Part shown: positions 26,137-35,600 of the stretch, one piece after another
How the letters are laid out: each line of letters begins with the position of its first letter
How positions within the stretch are numbered: position 1 is the stretch's first letter
DNA from: Roseibium sp. TrichSKD4
GTDB taxonomy: Bacteria; Pseudomonadota; Alphaproteobacteria; Rhizobiales; Stappiaceae
Length of the DNA: 64,000 nucleotides
Direction of reading: 5' to 3'
Assembly (NCBI RefSeq): GCF_000148725.1
Contig: NZ_GL476310.1
Location: forward strand, 429,542-493,541
The notes under the pieces: model-generated
What the model was told of the DNA's origin: nothing
The model's database searches: none
The model's input: the letters and a program-made list of their open reading frames with translations, nothing else
Made by a program: the position numbers and the translations under genes

Positions 26137-28575
26137 CTAATCGATATCCCGCATGAGGGAGTTGTTTGCCGCCTTGATTGAACCTGTCGCCGCTTGCCCG
26201 GCTGCAACTGGCACCCCGTGAACGTGGGTGTGGTAGTGATTGGTTTGGCTCATGTGCTTGGACTGATCGACCGACTGCGGCACCTCAACGACCTTTGGTT
26301 CGCCGCCCGCCTGGTTGTGATTGGCTGCGGCCCGTTCAAGCGCGGCGATCAAGGCGGCCTGATTGGCAGATTGAACCTGTGCCGGACTTGGCACCCGTTC
26401 AAACTTTGAGGGCAATGGCAGGCGGTCACCTTTCGGCCCGGCACTGCTTTGTGCTGTCTGGGCTGCTTTGGGTTCATCGCGTTCGCTGCTGCCAAGAAGC
26501 GCAAAGCCGCCTATGGTGAACTTCTCCTGAAGGGCGGCGATCTTGCCGTCTAACCAGCTCTCCAGACTGCCCCAGGCGCTTTCCAGTCCGGCCCGGATTG
26601 CATCGACAATCATCGCCCCGAGATTTGCCAAAGCCTTAAATGTGTTCTCGATAGCCGAAACCACCGCCTCGCCAAATGCAGCGCCCAGCTCCTTGCCTGA
26701 GGCTTCAAAGGCGGCCTTTTCCTCACTGCTGAGTGTTTCGCGGGTGAACAGGTTGGAGAAGAAGTCGCTGACGGCTTCGCTTATGCTGTCCAGTGCCGGG
26801 CGCACCCATTCGAAGGAGAAAACTGACCGGAAGGCGGCTTTTGCCTTTTCAGCGTCAATCCCGAGCCGGTCTGCCCATCTTCCAACATCCGCCTCAAGAG
26901 CATCGAAATAGCCTTTGAAGATGTTTTTAAGGCCGTTTAACGCCGGTTCAAAAGCGGACAAAAGCCCGTCGGCAAAACCAGACACAAAGCTGGAAAAGCG
27001 GTCCCAATATTTCCAGAGGGCAAAGAGCGCACCGGCGATCAGGCCAATGATCAGGACAACGGGCCAGCCTGCCGCGACAATCGCAGCGAGCGCCGCACCG
27101 GCGGCAACCTTGAGGCCCGTCAAAAGCGGGCCGACCCAAGCAAGGCGAACAAGTGCCCAGCCCAATCGGCCAAGGGCGGCACCCATCTTTGCGACAAAAC
27201 CAGCTGCAATGCCAACAGCTCTCAGCGCCTTCAGGAAGCCGAACAGGCTCGAACCGGCAAGGGCAAAGAGGAAGGATGCGACACGGGTCGCAACACCCAG
27301 CCCCAAAAGCCCGGCCGTTGCCTTGACGATATTGGCGACAAGCTCCGGGTGTGCTTCAGAAAACGCATTGAACCTGCGCACAAGGTCTGTGAGCTGATCG
27401 AGAATGTATTTGATCCCGCCGGAAAGCCCGCCGGTTGCCGTGGTCGCATTGTCCAGCTCGATAACAAAGGCTTTCCACTTCTCGACCACCGTATCCATGA
27501 CACGGTTATAATCCTTGTCGATGACCCCATCGGCCTGAGCGGTCTCGTCGCGGATGCGCCGGTATTCTTCCAGCTGTGCGATAATCGGATTGAGGAATTG
27601 CTGGACCTGCATGTCGCCGTAGATGTCGCCGATGATGTGCTTGTTCTTCTCGGCAAGGTCATGCATGCGGATGAGCATGTATTCCATCGGGTCTTTGCCG
27701 TTCTCAACGGCCGTCGCGACTTCCTTTCGGATATCGATCCCGAGCTTCTTGAATTTCTTGACCGTCTCCGGACTGGTCATCTTGATCAGGAAGTTCATGA
27801 AGTTGTTGGCAGCCTGACTGGTATCGCCAGCGCCCTTGACCGCGATCTGCAAGGCAGACGCCATCTTGATCAGGGCGTCTTCCCCTTCCATGCCAAGATT
27901 GTAGGCCGCTGCCGTCAAGCCGGGAAAATGCCGGGCCATGTCCTTCAGCTCAAAACCACCGAGCTTTCCGGCCGCTGCCATTTTCTCAATGGCCGTGTCG
28001 ATGCTGGAGACCGGGATCTTCAGATTGCTGATGGACGCATAGGCGGCGGCTGAAAGGTCTTCAATGGCCGCACCCGTTGCGGTTGCCGCCTTGCCAATAG
28101 TCTTGATTGATCCGCTCGCCTCGTCCTTGGAAAGGCCCTTAGCCATCAGGAAGTCGAGACCGCCGAGAAGATCGGTCGCCGTTTGATTGACCGCGCTCGC
28201 CGTCTTGCGCAGCTCGCTTTCGATCCCCTTCATCTGTGTGACGGTCATATCTGCCACGTTGCCGAAGTGGGCAAGCTGGTGTTCGAACTTCGCGGACTTT
28301 AAGACAGGCGCAATGACAATTGCCCCCATGGCGGCGGCATCCATGAGCCTTGTGCGGGCTGCATTCAGCTTGCGCTCATATTTGGCAACGTTCCTGTTGA
28401 GCTGTTCACCATCAAAGACCTGCCCAAAGGCCCGGTTAAGCCCTCCGCCCATGCGCCGCCCGGCCGCAGCTGCGCGGTCTGCCATCCGGTCAAGGTTCCG
28501 GCTGATGGTGTTTGCCGTAGAGGACGCCTGATCGATCAGGCGCAGAACCATGGAAAAGGAGAGCTTGCCGCTCAT
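26137..28575 (-). CDS. T: Tail tape measure protein (P2 gpT-like)
   Basis: The 812-residue protein sets the tail length and probably helps DNA pass through the membrane. The N-terminal quarter is helical. It then has the TP901-type tape measure core (EHQLAHFGNVADMTVTQM onward, TATGAAIEDLSAAAYASISNL), hydrophobic segments at about 395-530 (LLGLGVATRVASFLFALAG, VVLIIGLIAGALFALWKYW), and a low-complexity His-rich C-terminus. It starts 4 bases after the E' stop, as expected from P2. Confidence 0.92.
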   Translation of the reverse strand: MSGKLSFSMVLRLIDQASSTANTISRNLDRMADRAAAAGRRMGGGLNRAFGQVFDGEQLNRNVAKYERKLNAARTRLMDAAAMGAIVIAPVLKSAKFEHQLAHFGNVADMTVTQMKGIESELRKTASAVNQTATDLLGGLDFLMAKGLSKDEASGSIKTIGKAATATGAAIEDLSAAAYASISNLKIPVSSIDTAIEKMAAAGKLGGFELKDMARHFPGLTAAAYNLGMEGEDALIKMASALQIAVKGAGDTSQAANNFMNFLIKMTSPETVKKFKKLGIDIRKEVATAVENGKDPMEYMLIRMHDLAEKNKHIIGDIYGDMQVQQFLNPIIAQLEEYRRIRDETAQADGVIDKDYNRVMDTVVEKWKAFVIELDNATTATGGLSGGIKYILDQLTDLVRRFNAFSEAHPELVANIVKATAGLLGLGVATRVASFLFALAGSSLFGFLKALRAVGIAAGFVAKMGAALGRLGWALVRLAWVGPLLTGLKVAAGAALAAIVAAGWPVVLIIGLIAGALFALWKYWDRFSSFVSGFADGLLSAFEPALNGLKNIFKGYFDALEADVGRWADRLGIDAEKAKAAFRSVFSFEWVRPALDSISEAVSDFFSNLFTRETLSSEEKAAFEASGKELGAAFGEAVVSAIENTFKALANLGAMIVDAIRAGLESAWGSLESWLDGKIAALQEKFTIGGFALLGSSERDEPKAAQTAQSSAGPKGDRLPLPSKFERVPSPAQVQSANQAALIAALERAAANHNQAGGEPKVVEVPQSVDQSKHMSQTNHYHTHVHGVPVAAGQAATGSIKAANNSLMRDID
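26892..26952. repeat. Phased array of TTTnAA-like boxes, 11-base period (in tape measure gene)
   Basis: CCTCAA (26892), TCGAAA (26903), TTTGAA (26914), TTTTAA (26925), TTTAAC (26936) and TTCAAA (26947) follow each other at exactly 11-base steps. Amphipathic helix coding can give such a period, so a DNA-level function is uncertain. Confidence 0.4.
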
Positions 28576-28578
28576 GGT

Positions 28579-28797
28579 CTAGTCCTCGTTCGGGGCGGTT
28601 TCGTTTGAACGGCGTAGGTGGTCATGGAAGGCACAGGCCCGGAGGAACTCCATGGCCTCCCAAGGGTCCGGCCCGCCGCCATAGCCTTGCATCAGGTCGG
28701 CGAGCATGTCGTCTGAATGGATTGCGAAGCTTAAGAGCCTTGCTCTTCGCTCGTTTCGTCCTTCACCATCCCGGCGATCATGGGTGCAACTTCTGTA
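28579..28797 (-). CDS. Tail assembly chaperone extension E' (reached by -1 frameshift)
   Basis: In the -1 frame relative to E, the reading stays open from the slippery site (28797-28803) through the E stop to TAG at 28579-28581. This adds 72 residues that include DDMLADLMQGYGGGPDPWEAM, a typical E' sequence with a conserved GGGPDPW-type turn. The fusion product would be 218 residues. A separate start at the internal ATG (MLADLMQG) is possible. The frame ends 3 bases before the tape measure start. Confidence 0.8.
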   Translation of the reverse strand, partial: YRSCTHDRRDGEGRNERRARLLSFAIHSDDMLADLMQGYGGGPDPWEAMEFLRACAFHDHLRRSNETAPNED

Positions 28798-29234
28798 AAA
28801 AAACCGACCACCTTGCCAGCAATGACCACGAGATCCTGCAAGGACAGGCGAGCTGCCTGATCCGGTTCAAGGCTGAGATAAGACCCAAGGGCTGCGTTAA
28901 AGGCGTCAAAGCGTTCCTGCCGGATCAGGTCACCAAGCAACTTGGCAAGAAGCGCCCGGTCGAACGAATTGTCCTCCGGCAGCTCTTCGTCTGCCTGTTC
29001 CTCATTTGGCTCAGCGTCCAGGTTGACGCGTCGTGCTTTGCCTGATGGTTCTTTTGCCGGAGTTGGATTTGCCTCGTCTCGGTCTGCGTTTTCCATGAGG
29101 GTGCGAATGGTGTCCGGACCAATGGCAAGCAGGAACTTTTGAATGTCCGCCAGTCGCGGCGCGCCAATCATGATACTGGCAATGACCTTGCCATCACCGG
29201 TCGGGATTGGATCTTTGAGATTTAGGCTTTCCAT
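28731..29234 (-). CDS. E: Tail assembly chaperone E (P2 gpE-like)
   Basis: The 167-residue protein lies between the tail tube and tape measure genes, the normal place for the chaperone. It has a small N-terminal beta part (MESLNLKDPIPTGDGKVIAS), an acidic linker (about 47-90) and a helical C-terminal part with QDLVVIAGKVVGFFTEVAPM. The run of seven T at GGT-TTT-TTT in GFFT is a classic -1 slip site. Ribosomes that slip would make the E-E' fusion. A good ribosome binding site (GAGGGTGAC) precedes the ATG. Confidence 0.85.
   Translation of the reverse strand: MESLNLKDPIPTGDGKVIASIMIGAPRLADIQKFLLAIGPDTIRTLMENADRDEANPTPAKEPSGKARRVNLDAEPNEEQADEELPEDNSFDRALLAKLLGDLIRQERFDAFNAALGSYLSLEPDQAARLSLQDLVVIAGKVVGFFTEVAPMIAGMVKDETSEEQGS
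28797..28803 (-). promoter_or_regulatory. Programmed -1 frameshift site for E/E'
   Basis: Seven A on the plus strand give T_TTT_TTT in the E frame (codons 144-146, Gly-Phe-Phe). It is the same kind of heptamer as in phage P2. The -1 frame is open for 72 codons after it. I did not establish a downstream stimulatory structure. Confidence 0.8.
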
Positions 29235-29241
29235 GATTTTG

Positions 29242-29751
29242 TCACCCTCGCTGCAGGAAGCGGTTGCGGTTCGCCCAAATTTGCTTGCCGTTGAGTATGA
29301 GTGAGTTCTTTTTCAGATCCCCCTCATCGATGAGCTTGTCGTTCTTGTATTTGCGGTAGCGCCGCAAATTGGTGACCTCATAGTCCCACTCAACGAGATC
29401 CTCGCGCTTGCGATCGGCTTCCTTGGCCGGATCAAGCTCGCCCTCGTAGTAATGGCGAATGCCGATCTCATTGGTCGGATCATCCTCATCGACCATGTAT
29501 TCGGACCAACTCAATGCGATTGGCTCGCCAATCGGCAATTCATCAAAGCCGTTCGGGTAGGTCACGACCTTGAACTTGAAGGCCTTGAACTTGAAGCCGG
29601 TGATCGGGTTGGCGTTGAGAATTGAACCACCAGCGTGAAACTCCTTGCGCACCGGCTCAATGCCGCCCGGTGTGGTGGTTTGCAAGGTGCCGTAAAGATC
29701 CAGCGTTTCATTTACGACGAGGTTGAAATCGCGCGGTATTAGTCGAGACAT
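29242..29751 (-). CDS. FII: Major tail tube protein (P2 FII-like)
   Basis: The 169-residue protein forms the inner tube of the contractile tail. It opens with LIPRDFNLVVNETLDLYGTLQ and has the beta-rich FKFKAFKFKVV segment and VEWDYEVTNLRRYRKYKNDKLI, which is typical of FII (YxxxxGGxxLxxID-type end). It follows the sheath gene closely and precedes E, as in P2. Confidence 0.88.
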   Translation of the reverse strand: MSRLIPRDFNLVVNETLDLYGTLQTTTPGGIEPVRKEFHAGGSILNANPITGFKFKAFKFKVVTYPNGFDELPIGEPIALSWSEYMVDEDDPTNEIGIRHYYEGELDPAKEADRKREDLVEWDYEVTNLRRYRKYKNDKLIDEGDLKKNSLILNGKQIWANRNRFLQRG

Positions 29752-29769
29752 GAAGGCCTCCCGTGAAGG

Positions 29770-30969
29770 TTATTGAGAAAAGGACCAATTTCCGGAGGCG
29801 GCCAAAATCGCAGCGACCGTACGTTTCAGGTAACGCGGCTGGCGCTTGTGCTCGATGTCGACCAAGGTGATCGGCGGCGGCGGGAAGCTGTCGTAACTCA
29901 ATACAATTCTGCCGAGTTCCAGCGCCCTGTCCGAGTTCCGATCACCTTCAAAGCTGGCATGACCACCGACCAATTTTTGATCGTCGATCATATCCGAGAA
30001 CAGCCCGTTCATGCGGTCAAGGACGGCCGTCACCTTGTCGGCGATGAGCGGTTCGGAAATCACCCGCCAGATATGGCGAGCCAAGGCTTCATTGACGATA
30101 TCATCGACGCGAAGCTGGCAATAAAACCGCATTTCGCTATCGGTCGTTGCGGCATAGTCGCCCCATGTTCGCCAGCCGCCTTGATGGGAAATGATCGTAT
30201 TGACCTGATTGGAAAGCAGGTAATTTGCCCGCGTGTCACTCTCGCTCATGTGGTGCGGCACAATCCGGTTGACGCCCAAAATGGCGAGCACCTTGTTGCC
30301 CCATGAGGCGTGGAAGCCGACTTCCTTGTCTGTCTGGACACCAGCGGCCGCGACATGAGCTTCTGCTGTCATCATGCCGCCAGCCGTTTTGACGAGCGGG
30401 TCAAAGATGATCATGCGCTCGTCGTCAAAGTCCTTTCGGAAGGTGATTGCGTCCTCGTCGGTCGTTCCCGGTCCGGAAGTGATGTGAACCGCACCAAGGC
30501 GCTTTGCGATCTGTCCTTGCGCGACGGCCACAGGGTTCGCTGCATTATCTACCCGGAACCCGGTCAGCGTCGGCGTCAGGATGATCTTCGGGCGATAATG
30601 GACATGGCCTTCGGCGGCTTCCAAAGCGTAAAGACCGGATTGTGCGGCCTCGTCGCCGCGCGCTTTTTCAAGTGTCGCATCCGGACTATCACCCGGCTCA
30701 AACAAATTGACTACGACGGCCGCACCGGACACGCTCTCAAAAAGAGCGTCGGTGTATTTACGGGCTGTGCCTGTCGTGCCGAGTTTCTCGCGCTTGTCCG
30801 TATCGGACTTGAACAGCATAAACGGCTCGTTGCGCGGCAGACTGGCGTCAGCGTCGTCAGAATAGACATTCATGCCGACCGTGGTGGTGTCGTAGATATC
30901 GATCGCACCAAGGCCGGAGCCCACGCGCTTGAAGCGTAAGCCCTGATGAAACTCGTCCGTTGCGGCCAT
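29770..30969 (-). CDS. FI: Tail sheath protein (P2 FI-like)
   Basis: This 399-residue contractile sheath subunit opens with FHQGLRFKRVGSGLGAIDIYDTTTVG. It contains RPKIILTPTLTGF, the family core with NRIVPHHMSESDTRANYLLSNQVNTII and GGWRTWGDYAATTDSEMRFYCQLRVDDIVNEAL. The C-terminal part includes the DNRSDRALELG-type domain and a basic end. It begins a new block, separated from the fibre genes by a terminator, which corresponds to the separate F operon in P2. Confidence 0.93.
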   Translation of the reverse strand: MAATDEFHQGLRFKRVGSGLGAIDIYDTTTVGMNVYSDDADASLPRNEPFMLFKSDTDKREKLGTTGTARKYTDALFESVSGAAVVVNLFEPGDSPDATLEKARGDEAAQSGLYALEAAEGHVHYRPKIILTPTLTGFRVDNAANPVAVAQGQIAKRLGAVHITSGPGTTDEDAITFRKDFDDERMIIFDPLVKTAGGMMTAEAHVAAAGVQTDKEVGFHASWGNKVLAILGVNRIVPHHMSESDTRANYLLSNQVNTIISHQGGWRTWGDYAATTDSEMRFYCQLRVDDIVNEALARHIWRVISEPLIADKVTAVLDRMNGLFSDMIDDQKLVGGHASFEGDRNSDRALELGRIVLSYDSFPPPPITLVDIEHKRQPRYLKRTVAAILAASGNWSFSQ

Positions 30970-31017
30970 GAGGCCCTCCCATCAATGAAACAAGGGATGT
31001 CTTCAGATGGGAGCAGG

Positions 31018-31047
31018 CTAAAAAGAAACCGGGCACGAAGGCCCGGT
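31018..31047 (-). terminator. Rho-independent terminator between fibre and sheath blocks
   Basis: ACCGGGC (31028-31034) pairs with GCCCGGT (31041-31047) around a 6-base loop. On the minus strand it is followed by TTTCTTTTTAG. It lies 30 bases after the last fibre-block gene. Confidence 0.85.
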
Positions 31048-31055
31048 GACAGGTG
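31045..31055 (-). promoter_or_regulatory. Putative late-block site, copy 3 (before sheath block)
   Basis: Plus strand GGTGACAGGTG, which overlaps the terminator stem and lies 76 bases before the sheath start. One base differs from the other three copies. Confidence 0.4.
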
Positions 31056-31076
31056 CGAGGGAAACGAAGTCAGGCG

Positions 31077-31613
31077 TCAGATTACCGGATACTGCGGGAA
31101 TGCGATCTCTTCCCCTTTAGCGGCTTGCGCCATTGCCGTTCGAATACAGCTTTCAGCCCATTCGGTACGAATGCCGACCTTGACCAGCTTCACAAGCATT
31201 GCCGTTGCATAGGCTTTGCGCTCGGTCTTGGTCTTGCCCTGAACCTTGCCCAACACCTCAGCATCGAGCGCATTGACCACCGAGGCGCAGGCTGAGTCGA
31301 AGTCCTTGCCCGCTGCAATAATCCCAAAGACCGTCGCTTCCAGACTTGGCACACCGGCTGCTACAAGTTTGGTGCGGTAGCTCTCTGCCCACTTGGCATC
31401 CTGCGCCTGCTTTTCGGCGCTATAGTGGGCGTAGATATGATCTGAGATCCGGGCACGCAGATGTGTCTCTTGCGCGGCGTTCGGAAATTGCTCTCGAAGT
31501 TCTTCAGCCTTTTCCACGATCTGATCATTGGAGGCATCGGCCCCAAGAATATCTCTTGCCTTGCCCTCGTAAGCTGCCGAGCCGTCTGGCATCAATGCAA
31601 AGTCCATGATCAA
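31077..31613 (-). CDS. Protein of unknown function at the tail-fibre chaperone position
   Basis: The 178-residue protein is largely helical, with charged N-terminal parts (DQIVEKAEELREQFPNAA) and alternating hydrophobic segments later (LEATVFGIIAAGKDF). It follows the fibre gene with a four-base overlap and is the last of its block. In P2 this place holds the fibre assembly protein G. I see no clear homology, so chaperone is only a position-based guess. ATG two codons later is an alternative start. Confidence 0.55.
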   Translation of the reverse strand: MIMDFALMPDGSAAYEGKARDILGADASNDQIVEKAEELREQFPNAAQETHLRARISDHIYAHYSAEKQAQDAKWAESYRTKLVAAGVPSLEATVFGIIAAGKDFDSACASVVNALDAEVLGKVQGKTKTERKAYATAMLVKLVKVGIRTEWAESCIRTAMAQAAKGEEIAFPQYPVI

Positions 31614-32203
31614 TCCCCCATATAGGTTAGGAAAAAGCGGGTGTAATAGCCGTGTGAATGAGCCGCATAGAGGTTTGTTCCGGTCGCCCAGGCATGGAAC
31701 GAGATCGTGTCGCCTTCATTGAAATATGCGGTGTAATCTGCGGTCGTCGTCATCCAGTAAGCGCCATACATGTAGTTGTACTGCACGGTGTTCGCATTGT
31801 GCCGGATCTGGAAGTAGCGGTGCCCTGAATTGGTGTGTTGCATCACGTATCCGCCGACCCGATAAAAGCCAGGTTTCTGGATCGTAATCACTGAGTTGTC
31901 GACACTGGCGTAAGCGGGATCTGCCTCAACATGCGTCGAAGATATGTCTAGGCTAGAGCCAGCAGCGCTCGCGTGACTGTGCCCGTTCGGCCCTCCAGCC
32001 CAAACCAGTTTGGATTGCGCATACCCTTGGGCCATTATGTTCCAAGTGGCGGTGTCCGTTGGATCGACGCCCGTTTTCGGATCTGTTCCCACGAAGATGA
32101 AAGATGATCCGTCATAGAAAACGGCGTCATCCCGTTCATAGGTAGCCTCCGGATCGTAAGCGCCTTTCCAGGCGATCTTGATTTTGCCTAGATCAATCTG
32201 CAT
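31610..32203 (-). CDS. Tail fibre tip protein with carbohydrate-binding and C1q-like domains
   Basis: The 197-residue protein starts with a carbohydrate-binding-module-like part (WKGAYDPEATYERDDAVFYDGSSFIFVG, a CBM5/12 or ChtBD3 pattern). It continues with a C1q/TNF-like beta sandwich (ITIQKPGFYRVGGYVMQ, FNEGDTISFHAW, and a final RFFLTYMG strand). Such trimeric heads often form the receptor-binding tip of fibres. It overlaps the gene before it by 11 bases. Many His, Tyr and Asn residues in the head fit a glycan-binding surface. Confidence 0.65.
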   Translation of the reverse strand: MQIDLGKIKIAWKGAYDPEATYERDDAVFYDGSSFIFVGTDPKTGVDPTDTATWNIMAQGYAQSKLVWAGGPNGHSHASAAGSSLDISSTHVEADPAYASVDNSVITIQKPGFYRVGGYVMQHTNSGHRYFQIRHNANTVQYNYMYGAYWMTTTADYTAYFNEGDTISFHAWATGTNLYAAHSHGYYTRFFLTYMGD

Positions 32204-32657
32204 GGCTCAGGCCCTCATTGTTCATGATCAAATGACCGCTGTCATCGAGCTGGAAAGTGACGGTGCCCGGCAACACAGCAAAGCAGGCAAAGTCTGATGC
32301 GGCACAAGGCTCGCGGGTTTGAGTGAGCTGCAAATGACCACCCACGCGGTTGAAGCCGAAGACGGTAACTTCACGATCACTGATCATGTCATCAACATCA
32401 GACCGCAAAGCTCGTCGTTCGATGAGACCGAGCAGCTTGCCAAGTGTGTTGCCGGTTTGCGAAGCCCCGCCGATCAGTGCGCGGATCGCTGCCTCCAACC
32501 CGCTTCTATTTGCCTTTTCCTTCAGCCGAGCGTCATGCTGTCCATACGCTTGGTCAACGAGGCCGAGCGCCTCATTGATCCGGCGCATGCCTGTTATCTG
32601 CGGCCCTTCAGGATCAGCAAGCGGCAGTTTGAGATTTTCCGTTTCCTCACTCATCAC
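32193..32657 (-). CDS. Tail fibre-associated protein, unknown function
   Basis: The 154-residue protein has a helical N-terminal half (LKLPLADPEGPQITGMRRINEALGLVDQ) and a beta-rich C-terminal half with TFQLDDSGHLIMNNEG. The N-terminal pattern resembles an adaptor or shaft piece between baseplate and fibre. No family is recognised with certainty. It lies between the long DUF4815 protein and the fibre tip gene. Confidence 0.55.
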   Translation of the reverse strand: MMSEETENLKLPLADPEGPQITGMRRINEALGLVDQAYGQHDARLKEKANRSGLEAAIRALIGGASQTGNTLGKLLGLIERRALRSDVDDMISDREVTVFGFNRVGGHLQLTQTREPCAASDFACFAVLPGTVTFQLDDSGHLIMNNEGLSHAD

Positions 32658-32664
32658 CGCGTCC

Positions 32665-35600
32665 TCAAATCTTCAAGGGTGAGGCATGGCAATAAGCCAT
32701 TGCCGGGCGGTGAAGCGCCGAGCCTGTTGCCGTGATCTGAATGGCGGTGGTCTCGGTTGTCACCCCGGCAAGGCGATAGGTCCGCTTGAACCAGCCTTCG
32801 CCATGCTCTTCCTGAGCGTGAAGGTCTGTCAGTTGGAACACCCCGTCGCTATCGCGAACCGCAACAACAAAGGAAGAATTGCCCGGCGTGCGCTCCAGTG
32901 TCGTGATCTCCACCGTCATGTCATTGCCGCAAGTGAACGCGCGGCTGACATAGCGCTCGGTTTCAACAAGCTTGCCAAGCACAATCTGGATGTTGGGGAA
33001 GAGGATCGGGGTGGCCTCCTGGGTGCCCTTTAAAACCGCTTTAACGGTCAATTCCTCGTCCAGAACTTCGCTTAAGGAAATCACCTGTCCCGGCGCACTT
33101 TTCAGCTCGCCGCCGTTTTCCCGTTCAAAGATCAGCTCTACTTCCGTGCCTGCAACCGGCGTTTCAACGCCCGCCAGCGCCAGAAGATCCGTTGCTGCAC
33201 CTGCTGGCACTGTCCCAAGCTCAACCGTGCGTGTTGTTGCAACCGGCTTGGCTTCCTTGATGATCGTCCAAAGATCCATGGAATGATGATGGACATAGGC
33301 CGTGTTATTGGACGAGGAAATCATCACCATGTTGAGATTGGGCTGTCGTGTCACCCAGCCCTTGTCCGGGTCAAACTTGCCAAGCTCGGCAATGGCAAGC
33401 GCATGCCGGTCATCATTGGTAAGCCAGATATGAGCCTTTTGCTCAAACGCTTCCATCCAGAGGGGAACGGGCAGAACGAACTCAAGAATGTCACCCTTTT
33501 TGACGCCGCGCATGTCCATTTCAACCTCGGCCAAAGCCGGGCCGGTCGGCTGCGCGCTTTGAACATTGCGGATCTGCAGGATGACGGGGCGGGTTTCGTC
33601 TCCGACTTCCTCAACAAGCACGCTGACAGACCCAAGATAAAAGCCCTTGGGCGGTGTCCAGATATAGCCAAGCGGATCGAACAGGCGACGGGTAATCACA
33701 CGCTGAACGGTGGTCACGGCCCGCATTTCGTTGATGGTAATAGAGCCACGACCGACATAGGTCGCAAAACCTTCATTGCCGGTCTTGCTGACAAAACGAA
33801 CGCTCTTGGCACCCGCCGTCAAACCTTCGGGAATACGGAATGACCCGACAAGGCGGCCATTTGCGTCTGCCTTCGGGGCGGGATCAGGCAGTGCAAGAGA
33901 TATCCCGTCAAACTCGATGAGCGCCAAAGGCTCATTCGGCCCATAGCCGTTGACCTCATAGACAACATCACGGGAGCGCAAACGCTCATCTGCGACCGTT
34001 GATCGCGTGAACATCTCCGTTCTGGTGTTGACATTGACGGACGTTGAAACTGCCGCCCGAAAACCGCGCCCAATTGTCCGCGTCCAGTCAGCAAGGCGCT
34101 GAGTGATTGCTGAATGCCACCGGCTGGTCGTGCTTGTCCATTGGTCCATCGCCGGATTAAGGCTCACGCGCACCGGAACCGGATCAGCGGCCTGATAGGG
34201 ATTGACCCGCATTTGTCCGGTTTTAAGGCGTTGCTCAAGGATGGTTTCAAATGTCACCTCGTTGAACAAGGTTTCATTTGCGGTAAAGCCCTCTACAAGG
34301 CTGGCGGAAATTGGCAGGGTCAAAACGCCGTTGACGATGGCAAGCCCTTGGTCAACACCCTGATCGCGGCGGCTGTCATCATCAAAGTTGTCCGCAAAAA
34401 TCTCGGACTTGGCATATCCGTTGGCAATATTGGCATCGAGAATGAGCTGCATGCGGGCAATCTCATTCCGGTTGGCAATGGTCTGGTCTCGAATGTACTC
34501 CCGATCCTGCATGGAGACCGTGCGAACTGCGACATTTCGAACGTCCGGCCCCTCAATCCAGTCGTGGTGCAGTTCCGCCAGGACAAGTTTGACAGTTGGT
34601 GCATTGGGTGTAACCGGACTATAGGCGCGCGCTGTCCCCTTGATCCGCTCCAACCGGCCATCCTTATCGAGCGTAATCAGGTCGATGCGCGGCATCTTCC
34701 AGCGGTAGTCAATATCAACTTGCGAGCCTGTAACGGCCCCGGAAATTGTCACGGACGTGTCGTCCTGAAGGTCCGGATCAATCGAGCGCTTATAGGTATA
34801 TGTCACCTGATAGGTGGAGCCGGTTGCTGGCTCACTGCCTTGAGCGCCCCAATCCACCTCATCGCCAATGAGCTGATAGTCGGTTCCAACTTCAAATGTA
34901 GTCTCGCCTTGAACGACAGAGACAATTCGCGCGACTTGCGCATCGGGCAATGGATCACGCCCGCCGATGATCTGGCTGCGATGAACGTCCGCTGTCTTTT
35001 CTTCCAGAACAGACACATCAAGGATTTCGGCAATCGGTGTCCGGTTGAGAGTGATCTTCAATGACCCTGTACCGCCATCATTAAAATAATGTGGCTCGGC
35101 CCGAATGGTCTCTAGATCCGGGTCGCTTGCATATTCCAAGCGTTTGGCCGTGTCCCGGTCAATCTTCTTGCCCTTGACGTTGGCCGTGCCTTCTTCAACC
35201 GAGAGCGCAAGGATATCTGCCGCGCTGGAAAGCAGGCTGACCTTGCAGCCCCAGACCACATAGTGACTGTTGCTCTCGTAGTCATAGCGGCCCAGAAGAT
35301 CATTGATCCCGGAAAATTCAGGCGGCGGGCTGGTGTCGAGAATAACCCGGTCCTCCACCTCATAGATCGGCACGAAGCGATATTCGATTTCATTCGTGGA
35401 AATCATGCCTTCCGTGGACAGGCCCCAGCGCAGCTTTTCCTCCCATTGCGGGCAGCGTGGTTTGTTGTGGGACTCGAAGGACTGATCGTTGAATTTCAGG
35501 CTGACATCTTCCAGATGGGTGATGATCCGCCGTTCCAAAATGGCTCCGATCTGAAGCTTGCCCTCAGCCGGGATTTGCAGTTCGGCCTCTTCAATGTCCC

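Noticed and set aside
27349-28053. Plus-strand frame of 234 codons
   Set aside because: Shadow of the tape measure gene on the opposite strand.
34114-35064. Plus-strand frame of 316 codons
   Set aside because: It is antisense to the large DUF4815 gene and has no recognisable domain or ribosome binding site.
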